64,000 nt of DNA from Nonomuraea jabiensis (GTDB lineage: Bacteria > Actinomycetota > Actinomycetes > Streptosporangiales > Streptosporangiaceae): positions 10,056,501-10,120,500 of the forward strand of contig NZ_JACHMB010000001.1 of NCBI RefSeq assembly GCF_014204795.1, read 5' to 3'. The translations under genes and the position numbers were made by a program. Positions within the stretch are counted from its first letter, which is position 1, and each line of letters starts with the position of its first letter. Below, one piece after another: positions 17,022 to 25,692 of this stretch. The notes below the pieces were generated by a model. It saw only the letters and a list, made by a program, of their open reading frames with translations. It ran no database searches and had not been told where the DNA came from.

Positions 17022-17639
17022 ATGACGAAGACGGGACAGGTGACGGCCGCCCGGCGCAAGGGCAGCCAGACGCGGGCCGACATCCAGCAGGCCGCGCTGT
17101 CGCTCTTCACCGAGCGCGGCTACGACGCCACCTCGATGCGCGAGATCGCCGAGCAGCTCGGCATCACCAAGGCGGCGCTCTATTACCATTTCGACAGCAA
17201 AGAGGCCATCGTCCTCAGCCTCTTCCAAGAGAACATGCGCGCGCTCGACGACCTGCTCGACTGGGCCGCGAGCCAACCGCTCACTCCCGATCTGCGCTCG
17301 GAGTTCCTGGGCCGCTGGATCGACCAGAGTGCCCGGCAGGGGCTGCGTACCATGCGGTTCGCCGTCGCCAACCATGCCGCGCTGCGCGCGGTGATGCCCC
17401 CGCGGCAGGGCGGCCCGGTGGAGCGCATCGGCCGGGCGGCGCAGGTCCTGCTCGGCCCCGACGCGCCGCTCACCGACCTCCTGCACGTGCGCATGGCGCT
17501 GCTCAGCGTGCACAACGCCGTGGTGGCCGCCCAGGGCACCGACGCCACCGACGACGACATCCTCGCCCTCGCCACGCGAGCGGCCACGCTGCTGGTCGGT
17601 GACCTGTTCCCGGCACCACGGCTCCCCGCCCCCGAGTGA
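17022..17639 (+). CDS. TetR-family regulator of the exporter/sulfotransferase genes
   Basis: Protein of 205 aa. The HTH domain is typical: ADIQQAALSLFTERGYDATSMREIAEQLGITKAALYYHFDSKEAI (read in parts). The alpha-helical C-terminal half would bind an inducer, plausibly the exported product. Autoregulation and control of the divergent sulfotransferase and of the exporter are inferred from the shared composite operators. It has no close homologue among the other TetR proteins of the window by eye. Confidence 0.9.
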   Translation: MTKTGQVTAARRKGSQTRADIQQAALSLFTERGYDATSMREIAEQLGITKAALYYHFDSKEAIVLSLFQENMRALDDLLDWAASQPLTPDLRSEFLGRWIDQSARQGLRTMRFAVANHAALRAVMPPRQGGPVERIGRAAQVLLGPDAPLTDLLHVRMALLSVHNAVVAAQGTDATDDDILALATRAATLLVGDLFPAPRLPAPE

Positions 17640-17830
17640 GCACGCGGGGGCCCGTGCCGATCTGCAGCGCGAGCAGGCACTTCATCCGGCTGAACTGCGC
17701 GAACTCCTCGCCGCTCACCTCGGCCCTCTCCAGGACGTCCCTCGCGGCGGCGATGCAGACGGGCTTCGCGGAGTCGTAGCCGGGCTCCCGGCAAGCCCGC
17801 GCGCCCTCGCCGACGAGCGCACGTGGGCGA

Positions 17831-18667
17831 CTACGTCCCCGCCAGGCTCGCGATCTCCTCGCCCGACCCGCCGTCCACCGCCACCCGCCCCGCCGCGACG
17901 AGCCCGTCCAACACCCGCGAGAACTCGAACAGCTGCAGCCCTGACATCGCCTGAAGCTTGCGCAGCTCGGACTTGCCGTTGGCGCGCAGCGCGTCCAGCA
18001 GCACCTGCTCGGCGGGCGGCGCCTGCTCGAAGGCGGGCCGCAACGACTCCACCAGCTCCCGCAGCACCTTCTCACCGATCAGCGCCTGCAACGAAAGACC
18101 CAGCACGTACGACTTGACCTGCTCGGGAAGGGTGGCCTCCCGCCCCGAGCGCAGGGACGCGATCCGATCCTCGACCACCTTGACCTCGGCGGGCGTGAAG
18201 TTCTGCAGCGCCGCCACCGCGTAATGGAACAGCGCGTCCGCGCCCCGCTCGAACGGGAACCCGCCCATGATCTCGCCGACGCCCCTGGATCTGATCCTGG
18301 CCCGCCCCCGATCCACCGCCCGGTCGGCGGCCGACAGGATCACCGTGAGCACCGCGCTCGGCCCGACCCCGATCACCTGGTTGCCCGCCGTGACGTTGAA
18401 CAACGAGCTGCGGAACAGCGCCCCCGACCCGAACCCCGCCACCAGCACCTGCGTGAACGTGACGCTCTCCCCCGCGGCGCCGAAGGTCCACCCGAACTGC
18501 GTGACCGTCCACAACGCCGCCGCCGCGCCGCCCGCGTTGACGCCGACGTAGAAGGCCGCCGGCACCGACCACAGTGCGCCGGCGGGGTTGTCGCGGTACC
18601 GCGACACCAGCTCGGCCAGCGCGACGAGCGCGCCGATGAGGACGACGGCGAGGAAGGACACCCACAT
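17831..18667 (-). CDS. Membrane-anchored protein with C-terminal winged-helix-like domain, unknown function
   Basis: I do not recognise this 278-aa protein. It begins with a strong transmembrane helix (VSFLAVVLIGALVALAELV). A Gly/Ala-rich middle contains FGSGALFRSSLFNVTAGNQVIGVGPSAVL, with another hydrophobic stretch. The last 70 residues (ANGKSELRKLQAMSGLQLFEF to the end) align by eye with the last 50 residues of the adjacent 108-aa protein in a winged-helix-like pattern. Its ATG is 3 nt after the stop of that gene, so the two are an operon. A membrane-tethered regulator is one possibility. Confidence 0.75.
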   Translation of the reverse strand: MWVSFLAVVLIGALVALAELVSRYRDNPAGALWSVPAAFYVGVNAGGAAAALWTVTQFGWTFGAAGESVTFTQVLVAGFGSGALFRSSLFNVTAGNQVIGVGPSAVLTVILSAADRAVDRGRARIRSRGVGEIMGGFPFERGADALFHYAVAALQNFTPAEVKVVEDRIASLRSGREATLPEQVKSYVLGLSLQALIGEKVLRELVESLRPAFEQAPPAEQVLLDALRANGKSELRKLQAMSGLQLFEFSRVLDGLVAAGRVAVDGGSGEEIASLAGT

Positions 18668-18670
18668 GGC

Positions 18671-18997
18671 TCACACCTCGCGATACAGGTGGACGACCTC
18701 GTCTCCGGGAGGTCCCTTGACGGTCACCAACCCGTCCTCTGTCAGCTCGGCCAGCACCGCCGTGAACTGCAGGAACGACACCCCTGCCCGGTCCTGCAGC
18801 TCCGCGATGCGCATCTGGCCGCCGGCGTCGACCAGCGCCCGGACGGTCTCGTGGGTTCGGGGCGAGCCCAGGGCGCGGCGGAACGCGGAGCCCCCGCCGT
18901 CCTCGCCCGTGGCCCTCGAGAGGTCGTGCACCGAGCTGTCGCCCCGCCGTGGCGGCGGAGGGACGTTCGACGGTCCCGGGAGGCGCTCAGACGACAT
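18671..18997 (-). CDS. Small winged-helix-like protein
   Basis: Protein of 108 aa. A disordered Pro/Arg-rich N-terminus is followed by a helical module (MRIAELQDRAGVSFLQF, then AVLAELTEDGLVTVKGPPGDEVVHLY) that looks like a winged helix: helix-turn-helix, then a beta hairpin. The same pattern recurs at the C-terminus of the downstream membrane protein. The ATG has AAGGA 5 nt upstream. It could be a DNA-binding or protein-interaction partner of its neighbour; function unknown. Confidence 0.7.
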   Translation of the reverse strand: MSSERLPGPSNVPPPPRRGDSSVHDLSRATGEDGGGSAFRRALGSPRTHETVRALVDAGGQMRIAELQDRAGVSFLQFTAVLAELTEDGLVTVKGPPGDEVVHLYREV

Positions 18998-19073
18998 GGC
19001 AATCCTTCTCTCAGCCTGCGCTCACCTTGCGGCAGCCGGTAACCGGTGTCAATGGCTACCGGCACGCCTGGCG

Positions 19074-20441
19074 TCAGCGCTTCTCCACCGCCCGTGCCAC
19101 GGGGTCGTACACGCCCGTGGTGTCGGCCGCGAGGGCCGCTCCGGGCCGGCCGTACTCGCGTGCCGGATCGCCGGGCGCGCCGGTCGCCCGCGCCCAGGCC
19201 GGGTCCTGGCCGCGTACGAACCCGACCAGATCGGCGTGCATCAGCGTGGCCAGGCCGGCGGGCGGGTTCGGGCCGAGCGCCTGGGCGACGCCAGGCGCGT
19301 CGAGCACGTCGAAGAAGAACGGGAGGTCGGTGCAGTGCGCGGCACCGCCGAGCACGGGAGACGGCCATTCGAAGGAGTACAGCCAGGTCCCGGCGACGGC
19401 CCGGCGGCGGGCGGCCGCCGTGCGCGCGCAGGCGGAGCGGAACAGGGTGTCCGTCACGCGGGTGCCCGCCGCGCGGGCGGCGGCCCTCGTCTCCTGCGGG
19501 GCGCCGCCGTCGAACTCGTCGCCCGTCGCCCCGAGCAGCACGGGCACGTCGTGCCCGTGGACGGCGAGCCCGTCGGCGATGGGCACCGGCAGGAGGTCGT
19601 CGCCGGCGCACGGGCCGAGCACGAGCCTGCCGCCGCTCTCGTCCCGCAGGTCGATGACCGCCTGCTGGATCTGCTCCACCGTGCGGCTGCCGAACCCGGT
19701 ACGCGTCGGCGGCACGCCGAGCCGGCGCCCGAGCCGTTCGAGGAGGTCGCGGGCGGCGTCGGCGTCCCCGCCGAAGATGCCGCCGGACAGGCTGACCGCG
19801 CGGTGGAAGCGGCCGCCGCCCGCGGGTGAGGAGAGCAGCGCGAGCACCGCCGCGCCCCCGGCCGACTGGCCGGCGACGGTGATCCGGTCCGGGTCGCCGC
19901 CGAAAGCGGCGATGTTCTCCCGCACCCAGTCCAGGGCGAGCAGCAGGTCGCGCAGCCCGAGGTTCGGGTGAACGCCGTCCAGCGGGGCGAATCCGTCGAC
20001 GCCCAGCCGGTAGCCGACGGTGACGCAGACGACGCCGTCGCGGGCGAAGGCGCGGCCGTCGTACCACGGGCTGGCGGGGCTCCCGGCCAGGAAAGCGCCA
20101 CCGTGGATCCACACCATGACGGGGAAGCCGCCCCGGTCGCCGTCCGGGGCCGGGGCGACGATGCCGAGGTTCAGCACGTCGTCGCCCGGTATCGAGGGCT
20201 CCGGGATGGTCGTCGTGGCGAACAGCGGCACCCGCTGCGAGGTGGCGCCGTGCCGGGACGCGTCGAACGGCTCCGTGAACCGGCCGCGTGGGACCGGCGG
20301 GGCGAACCGCCGCGCCCCGGTGGGTGCTTCGGCGTAGGGGATGCCGAGGAAGCGCCGTACGTGGCCGGCGCGACGGCCGATGATCGTGCCCGCGGGAGCG
20401 TGAACGGTGACCGGCTCGCCGGGCGCGTGGAATGAGTCCAT
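19074..20441 (-). CDS. Type B carboxylesterase
   Basis: Alpha/beta hydrolase of 455 aa. The N-terminus has FLGIPYAEAPTGARRFAPP, the oxyanion hole is VMVWIHGGAF, and the nucleophile is the Ser of GQSAGG. An acid candidate lies in GATGDEF, and AAHCTDLPFFF contains the expected His. It would hydrolyse carboxylic esters and has no clear signal peptide. The start is uncertain: ATG 20441 is used here, and the frame also offers GTG 20456; neither has a convincing Shine-Dalgarno. It stands alone between unrelated genes. Confidence 0.87.
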   Translation of the reverse strand: MDSFHAPGEPVTVHAPAGTIIGRRAGHVRRFLGIPYAEAPTGARRFAPPVPRGRFTEPFDASRHGATSQRVPLFATTTIPEPSIPGDDVLNLGIVAPAPDGDRGGFPVMVWIHGGAFLAGSPASPWYDGRAFARDGVVCVTVGYRLGVDGFAPLDGVHPNLGLRDLLLALDWVRENIAAFGGDPDRITVAGQSAGGAAVLALLSSPAGGGRFHRAVSLSGGIFGGDADAARDLLERLGRRLGVPPTRTGFGSRTVEQIQQAVIDLRDESGGRLVLGPCAGDDLLPVPIADGLAVHGHDVPVLLGATGDEFDGGAPQETRAAARAAGTRVTDTLFRSACARTAAARRRAVAGTWLYSFEWPSPVLGGAAHCTDLPFFFDVLDAPGVAQALGPNPPAGLATLMHADLVGFVRGQDPAWARATGAPGDPAREYGRPGAALAADTTGVYDPVARAVEKR

Positions 20442-20640
20442 CCGATCATCCAACACCGCTCACCGCATCTCCGTTCCGGCGAGGCCCTGAGCACCAGCAC
20501 GGGCGGCAACACGGCAGGCGGGGGCGAGGCGATCAGCCCAGCGACGCCTTGTCCGGCGTGCGGACGCGCGACGCGGCGGCGAGGGGGACCCTGGAGGGGA
20601 CGGGGACGCCGAGGTCGGCCCACACGACCGCCGGAGGCGG

Positions 20641-20945
20641 CGGCCGGCCGCGCGCATCGATGCCTGCATCGACCATCATCTCGGCGACCCCAGCCTGGGG
20701 CCGTCGAGCGTCGCCGCCCGGCACCACATCTCCGTACGGACGCTGCGCGTGCTGTTCGAGAGGCAGCCGGAGACCGTCAGCGCCACGATTCGGCAGCACC
20801 GGCCGGCACGCTACCGCGCCGACCAGCGGCTGCGGGCCCGGGCAATCGGCGAGCTGGGGGTTCAGGACCGCCGCGGAGTTCAGCCGCGCCGCCTACGGCC
20901 TGAGCCCGACGGACCACCGCCGGCAGGCGCTCCCGGAGGACGGCC
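20641..20945 (+). pseudogene. AraC-family regulator, C-terminal HTH remnant
   Basis: The plus strand encodes the double HTH of an AraC/XylS protein. The first part (RIDACIDHHLGDPSLGPSS, then VAARHHISVRTLRVLFERQ) is followed, after a frame change near 20860, by GFRTAAEFSRAAYGLSPTDHRRQAL, the second HTH and family signature. The N-terminal ligand domain is missing. The surrounding 20.45-21.19 kb contains no other gene I can support. Confidence 0.65.
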
Positions 20946-21191
20946 CGAACCGGTCGCGGGGCACGGCGTGCGCGGGCGTGCCGGGTCCCGGCTCGGCAGG
21001 TGTCCGGGCATGACGCTGCCGACGAACCCACACACCCGCCCCCGCGCGTATCCGGCGGCCTCGACCGTGGTGCGGGAGGAGGCGAAGTCCCCGTCCTGCG
21101 GTGTGGCCACGATGGCGGCGTCGCGGGTACCGGCCACCCCGCCGCCAGGGGCCCTCTCGATCGAGTCGTCAACGGTCTCGCGGAGCGGCGC

Positions 21192-21716
21192 ATGAGTATG
21201 CCTGAGCCGCCACGGACTCCTCCGGTTCCTCCGGCGCCCGTCCCGGGAGCGGGACTGCCGGCGCGGCCGGTTACCGGGCCTGGCTCGCCGGATCCGGCGC
21301 GGGCCGCCCGTCCGCCTGCCGAGGCGTTCGTCGTCCGGATCAAGGCGGGCACCGTCGCGCGCAGAGGCAGGGGCAGCTGGCTGGTCCGGGCCGTGACGAT
21401 CTTCGTCGCGCTCGGGGTCTGGTACGTGGCGCGCCCTTGGTTCTCGTCATCACCGCGACCTCCGGCCGACCGATTCGGCGAGTCCCTGGGCGACAGCGGG
21501 TTCGCCCTGCTGCAGGTCGTCGCGTACCTCCTGTTCGGCCTGCCGATCCCTTCGCCGGGCAGCGCCTGTCCTGGACCGCTGCCCGTTCCCCATGGCGTGA
21601 CAAGGCCACCGACACCATCGGCCTGTGCTGCCTGGACGAGCTCAACACCACTCCGGGCCACCTCGACGCCGCCCTGCGCCACTTCGCACCCCGGCCCAGG
21701 CCCCCTGGCCGGTGAT
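21192..21716 (+). pseudogene. Possible membrane-protein remnant, unknown
   Basis: An ATG at 21192 with GGAG 6 nt upstream opens a frame with a Pro-rich cytoplasmic N-terminus. One clear membrane helix (WLVRAVTIFVALGVWYVA) follows, then a second hydrophobic stretch (FALLQVVAYLLFGLPI). After about 21540 the frame loses protein-like character, while a different frame does look coding (KATDTIGLCCLDELNTTPGHLDAAL) up to a stop at 21713. A frameshifted or truncated gene is the best reading; I cannot name a family. Confidence 0.3.
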
Positions 21717-21758
21717 GTCGAGCGGCTCCCGCTGTCCCGGTGGTCCCCTCGTACTCGG

Positions 21759-22313
21759 CTATTCCTGAGCCAGCGCCGCCCGGACGCCCGGCTCGACCGC
21801 CGCGCGGAAGGCGGCGTCCAGTTCGGCGGGTGTGGCGGCGCTCTCGCCGTCCAACCACGCCCGCAGCAGCCCCATGAACGCGCCGACCACGCACACCACC
21901 AGCAGGTCCAGGGAGGCCGACGCCCGCGCGCCCGCGGCCAGCAGCTCGTTCCTGACCACGGCCGAGAGCAGTTGCTCGCCGCGCGCGTACACCTGGCCGC
22001 CGCCACGCCGCCCCAGCAGCGCGCGCACCAGCCGCCGCTGCTCCCGCACGTGCTCGAACATCGGCAGGCTGAACGCGAAAAGCTCCCCCGATCGGGTAGC
22101 TGGTACCGGATGGAGGAACACGAGCTCGTCGAGGTTGCTGAACAGCACGTCCTGCTTGTCCGTGAAATGCGAGTAGAACGTGGACCGGCCCACGTCCGCA
22201 CGGTCGATGATGTCCGTGACGGTGACCGCGTCGTACCCCTTCTCCAGGATCAGCGTCACGAGCGCCTCCTGGACGATCCGCCGCGTGCGCCGTACCCGCC
22301 TGTCTCCGGACAC
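21759..22313 (-). CDS. TetR-family transcriptional regulator
   Basis: Protein of 184 aa. The HTH is clear (TRRIVQEALVTLILEKGYDAVTVTDIIDRADVGRSTFYSHFTDKQDVL, read in parts). The C-terminal part resembles the TetR_C_14-like regulators (DELVFLHPVP ... FEHVREQRRLVRALLGRRGG). GTG 22313 was chosen for the AGAGGG 6 nt upstream; the frame is open to 22340 without a ribosome site. It is divergent from the methyltransferase gene at 22430. A TGAAC-N5-GTTCA palindrome lies between them. Confidence 0.88.
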   Translation of the reverse strand: MSGDRRVRRTRRIVQEALVTLILEKGYDAVTVTDIIDRADVGRSTFYSHFTDKQDVLFSNLDELVFLHPVPATRSGELFAFSLPMFEHVREQRRLVRALLGRRGGGQVYARGEQLLSAVVRNELLAAGARASASLDLLVVCVVGAFMGLLRAWLDGESAATPAELDAAFRAAVEPGVRAALAQE

Positions 22314-22396
22314 TTCCTCGCCCTCTGTTCGGTACCGCACAACACGGCCGATCTGCTCGTTGCTCCGCTCGCCATTATGAACGCATCATTCGTAAC

Positions 22397-22411
22397 TGAA
22401 CACCTTGTTCA
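22397..22411. promoter_or_regulatory. Candidate operator TGAAC-N5-GTTCA
   Basis: A perfect 5-bp-arm palindrome lies between the divergent TetR and methyltransferase genes, 19 nt before the methyltransferase ATG. It is the best candidate binding site for the adjacent TetR protein, although it is short. Confidence 0.4.
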
Positions 22412-22429
22412 TCATTGGGAGGTACCACC

Positions 22430-23077
22430 ATGGGCATGGGAAAGCTTCTGCACACCCACGAAGAGCACGCCGCCGCCGGCGGCACCATCGACCACCCGCG
22501 CGCCTACGACACCTTCGTCTCGATCGGATTCCTGGGCGGCCGCCGCGCCGCCTACACCCGCGTGGCCACGGCGGCCAGGCCACGAGCCGGAGAGCGCGTC
22601 CTGGACGTCGGCTGCGGCACCGGCTACCTCAGCCGGATCCTCGCCCCGGTCGTCACACCCAGCGGCCACGTCACCGGCGTGGACCCATCACCCGCGATGA
22701 TCGAGTACGCTTCCCGGCACGCTCCGGCCAACTGCACCTATGTGGAAGGTTCGGGCCAGGATCTGCCGTTCCCCGACGGCTCGTTCGACCTGGTGATCTC
22801 CAGCCTCGCCGTCCACCACATCCCCGCCGAGGCCCGGCCCGAGGCGCTGCGCCAGATGTTCCGCGTGCTACGGCCCGGCGGCCGCCTGCTCATCGCCGAA
22901 TTCCGCCCACCTGCCAAGCCCCTGGCCCGGCGCGTCGTCGGCGCCCTCACCGGCCCCGCCATGCGGCACGATCCCCGCGACCTTCTCGGCACCATGATCC
23001 CCGACGCCGGTTTCCAGGTGGAGTCCGAGGGCGACCTGCCGTACCTGCTCTACTACGTCCGCGCCACCCGGCCATAG
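22430..23077 (+). CDS. Class I SAM-dependent methyltransferase (UbiE/Methyltransf_11 type)
   Basis: Protein of 215 aa. Motif I is VLDVGCGTGYLSRIL (57-71), followed by VTGVDPSPAMIEYA, a GQDLPFPDGSFDLVISSLAVHHI core and FRVLRPGGRLLIAEF (motif III). Small-molecule substrate, unknown. The ATG at 22430 follows GGGAGG by 7 nt; an upstream ATG at 22415 is less likely. It is probably repressed by the divergent TetR gene. Confidence 0.9.
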   Translation: MGMGKLLHTHEEHAAAGGTIDHPRAYDTFVSIGFLGGRRAAYTRVATAARPRAGERVLDVGCGTGYLSRILAPVVTPSGHVTGVDPSPAMIEYASRHAPANCTYVEGSGQDLPFPDGSFDLVISSLAVHHIPAEARPEALRQMFRVLRPGGRLLIAEFRPPAKPLARRVVGALTGPAMRHDPRDLLGTMIPDAGFQVESEGDLPYLLYYVRATRP

Positions 23078-23349
23078 GCGGGCGGGGGCGAGACCACCGG
23101 CCACGGTGGGAGCGGGGCACGCGTCAGTAGCGGGTCCCGGCGCGGATCTTCCCCCGCGTCGCCACCCGCCCCCGCGTGCCCCCTACGGCGCGGCTCCGGG
23201 ACTCACAGGACGGGCCGGCTGGATCTTTCTGCCCTGGTCAACGGCCGTCCCAAAGGACCATCGGAGGACAACGACCGGGACTTTCGGCCCTACTGCGGCC
23301 ATCGGAGTCCCGCCACCATGGAGCAAGGGGGATCCGGCTGGAGGCGGAG

Positions 23350-23697
23350 ATGAACACAGAACGTGCCAATCCAGACCTATACATGGACCATTTTCAACTT
23401 TCCGAGCAGGCGATGAACGGCGCCGCGAAGGTCACGGTCAGTGGGGAGATCGACCTGGCCGCGCTGCTACCGCTGCAGGAACTGCTCTTCGGCACGATGA
23501 ACGGCCCGAGTTCGACCACCGAGGTCGACCTGGGCAACGTGTCGTTCATGGACGCGTCAGGAATCACAGCGCTCATCCGGGCCGACGACAAGGCCCGAGA
23601 CGTCGGCGGACGGCTGCATCTGTCCCATGTGCCCGAACGCGTCTTCCGCCTACTGAAGATCTTCGACCTGGATCATCGATTCTCCATCCTGGCTTGA
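23350..23697 (+). CDS. STAS-domain anti-sigma factor antagonist
   Basis: Protein of 115 aa with a single STAS domain. The signature VSFMDASGITALI places the phosphorylatable Ser at residue 70. Such proteins bind anti-sigma kinases when unphosphorylated and release a sigma factor. No kinase or sigma gene is adjacent, so its partner is elsewhere. GGAGGCGGAG lies directly before the ATG. The 23078-23349 gap upstream shows nothing else. Confidence 0.88.
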   Translation: MNTERANPDLYMDHFQLSEQAMNGAAKVTVSGEIDLAALLPLQELLFGTMNGPSSTTEVDLGNVSFMDASGITALIRADDKARDVGGRLHLSHVPERVFRLLKIFDLDHRFSILA

Positions 23698-24125
23698 TCA
23701 CGCCGCGGGTGTGACGAGCAGGCTCGCCCACCGTGGCGGAGAGCTAAGGCGAACACGCCGCTCGCAGCACGACGATGACGATCGCCACGGATGGCCGAGG
23801 CATCCCGGGCAAGAGGAGGTCCCTGCGGGCGGCCTGGTCCAACGCCGTACCCAGGCCGCCGCCCTGTCCGCCCGACTGCGGACCACCAAGCCAGAATGAC
23901 GGCGGTGAAGCCGACGTCGGCCGGGTCAACTCGGGAAGCTCCCGGACGGCCTCATCATCAGCGGCGGACCCGGACCACACGCCGAAGGGCGACCTCTAGA
24001 CCCGGACAACACGACTGGCCACCGCCCGCCGTCATGGCCATTTTCCGCCATGCCGGCGGGCGGTGGATGTCCGACGAGAACGCCGGCCACTCCCCGCTCC
24101 TGGGATGACCGCCGCTCGGGCGAAA
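23698..24125. other. Non-coding stretch
   Basis: This 428-nt interval holds no reading frame with protein-like composition on either strand, no tRNA and no convincing operator. Confidence 0.6.
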
Positions 24126-25637
24126 TCAGCCGGCGGGCCTGCCGAACCAGCGGGAGAGGTGGTCGTCCAGGTCCTGCTGATCGTCGCCGATCCAGGCGAC
24201 GTGGCCGTCGGGGCGTAGCAGGACGCACGGAACATCCAGTGCCGCAGTGGGATCCGCGAGGTGATCGACCCGGTCCGACCAGCCGCCGACGGTCAGGCGT
24301 TCGGTGCGGTCCAGCAGCAGGCCGCGGCCGCGATGCAGCAGACCGTACAGGTTGCCCTGTTTCACGTCGATGTCGCGCAGGCGGCGGCCGAGCAGGTCGG
24401 GGCCCTCGCCGAAGTCGTAGCGGATGCCGATCGCGGTGATCTTCTCGATCAGATGGCGGTTCACCTCGTCGAAGTCCATCAGTTCGGTGAGCAGCCTGCG
24501 CACGGCCTGCGGGCCCGGTTCGGTGGACAGCAGTTCCGTCTGGGCGCGGGTGTTGTCCAGCACGTCCTCGGCGACCGGCTGGCGTTCGGCCTGGTAGGTG
24601 TCCAGCAGTGTTTCCGGGGCCCAGCCGCGGATCTGTGCGGCCAGTTTCCAGCCGAGATTGAATGCGTCCTGAACGCCTAGGTTGAGGCCCTGTCCCCCGA
24701 TAGGTGGATGGATGTGTGCCGCATCGCCGGCCAGGAGTACCCGCCCGACCCGATAGCGTTCGGCCAGCCGGGTGGCATCCCCGAAGCGGGACAACCAGCG
24801 CGGGGAGTGCACGCCGAAATCGGTTCCGGCGATGGTGCACAACTGTTGTTTGAAATCTTCGAGGGTGGGCGGTTCCGCGCGGTCGCTGACCCTCGCGGCG
24901 GGGACCAGGACGCTGTAGATCCCTTCGCCGAAGGGCCGGAGCCAGAATCGGTGATGGGTCCCGCTGACTTCGGTCACCTTGGCGGCGATCTCCTCCTGCG
25001 GTACACCCACTTTCATCTCGCCCATGAGCGTGTCGTTCCGTGAGGGCTCGCCGGGGAAGCCGACGCCGAGCAGTTTGCGCACCGTACTGCGCGCGCCGTC
25101 ACAGCCGACGAGATAGCGCGAACGCAGCCGTTGCCCGTCGGCCAGTTCGACGGTCACACCCTCGTCGTCCTGCTCGAAACCGGCCACCGCGCAACCTCGC
25201 CGGACCTGCGCACCCAGTTCGATCGCATGCTCTTCAAGCAGACGTTCGATGACCGGCTGCGGGATGCCCAGCAGGTAGGCGTACGCGGAATCCAGGCCCT
25301 TGGGCACGGGTTTGGGGATGGCGGCGAAGAAACCGCCGGCCGGACGCTGTCTTCCATGCGGGAGAATGCGATCCAGCAGCCCGCGCATCGCCATCAGCTC
25401 GAGGCTGCGAATGTGCAGACCGACTATGCGGACGAACGACGCGGGCTCGGTCTCCTTCTCCAGAACGAGTACCCGTACATCGTGCAGCCGCAGCTCGGCG
25501 GCCAGCATCGCGCCGGTCGGCCCGCATCCGGCAATGATCACATCGAAGTCGAGGGGCGCGCGATCGGCGCCGGAGGCCGGCGACGGGACGTCGTCCACCT
25601 TCGACGGTGGCTCAGCGGTGACCTGCTCAGAGTGCAT
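24126..25637 (-). CDS. rox: Rifampin-monooxygenase-like FAD hydroxylase
   Basis: Class A flavoprotein hydroxylase of 503 aa. It shows VIIAGCGPTGAMLAAELRLH (FAD binding), GLHIRSLELMAMRGLLDRIL, GGFFA, CDGARSTVRKLLG (DG motif) and LLAGDAAHIHPP followed by GGQGLNLGVQDAFNLGWKLAA (GD motif). The GLH.RS.E.M..RGLLDR and GGFFA blocks are those of actinobacterial Rox enzymes, which hydroxylate the rifamycin naphthyl ring and inactivate it. Related tetracycline or aromatic hydroxylases cannot be excluded. About 30 extra residues precede the Rossmann motif. Its start region is buried in a long hairpin downstream of a leader peptide. Confidence 0.8.
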   Translation of the reverse strand: MHSEQVTAEPPSKVDDVPSPASGADRAPLDFDVIIAGCGPTGAMLAAELRLHDVRVLVLEKETEPASFVRIVGLHIRSLELMAMRGLLDRILPHGRQRPAGGFFAAIPKPVPKGLDSAYAYLLGIPQPVIERLLEEHAIELGAQVRRGCAVAGFEQDDEGVTVELADGQRLRSRYLVGCDGARSTVRKLLGVGFPGEPSRNDTLMGEMKVGVPQEEIAAKVTEVSGTHHRFWLRPFGEGIYSVLVPAARVSDRAEPPTLEDFKQQLCTIAGTDFGVHSPRWLSRFGDATRLAERYRVGRVLLAGDAAHIHPPIGGQGLNLGVQDAFNLGWKLAAQIRGWAPETLLDTYQAERQPVAEDVLDNTRAQTELLSTEPGPQAVRRLLTELMDFDEVNRHLIEKITAIGIRYDFGEGPDLLGRRLRDIDVKQGNLYGLLHRGRGLLLDRTERLTVGGWSDRVDHLADPTAALDVPCVLLRPDGHVAWIGDDQQDLDDHLSRWFGRPAG

Positions 25638-25690
25638 AGGTGTTGCCTTTCGGGAGTGCCTTGTTGGCGAGGCGCTCCCGGCGACACCTA
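25638..25690 (-). promoter_or_regulatory. Attenuator-like hairpin sequestering the rox start region
   Basis: On the transcript, an outer stem pairs 25681-25690 with 25637-25646 (10 bp, one mismatch). An inner stem pairs 25670-25680 with 25651-25661 (11 bp, one mismatch) around an 8-nt loop. A 4-nt bulge separates the stems. The outer 3' arm contains the sequence between the AAAGG ribosome site and the ATG, and the rox ribosome site spans the bulge and outer stem. The 5' arm starts 2 nt after the leader-peptide stop. This is the geometry of a translational attenuator. Confidence 0.6.
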
Positions 25691-25692
25691 CG

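Noticed and set aside
17640..17830. Protein-like minus-strand text (YDSAKPVCIAAARDVLERAEVSGEEF in part) between the TetR gene and the membrane-protein gene
   Set aside because: No start codon with a ribosome site and no recognisable family. It may be a gene remnant, but the support is too thin for a feature.
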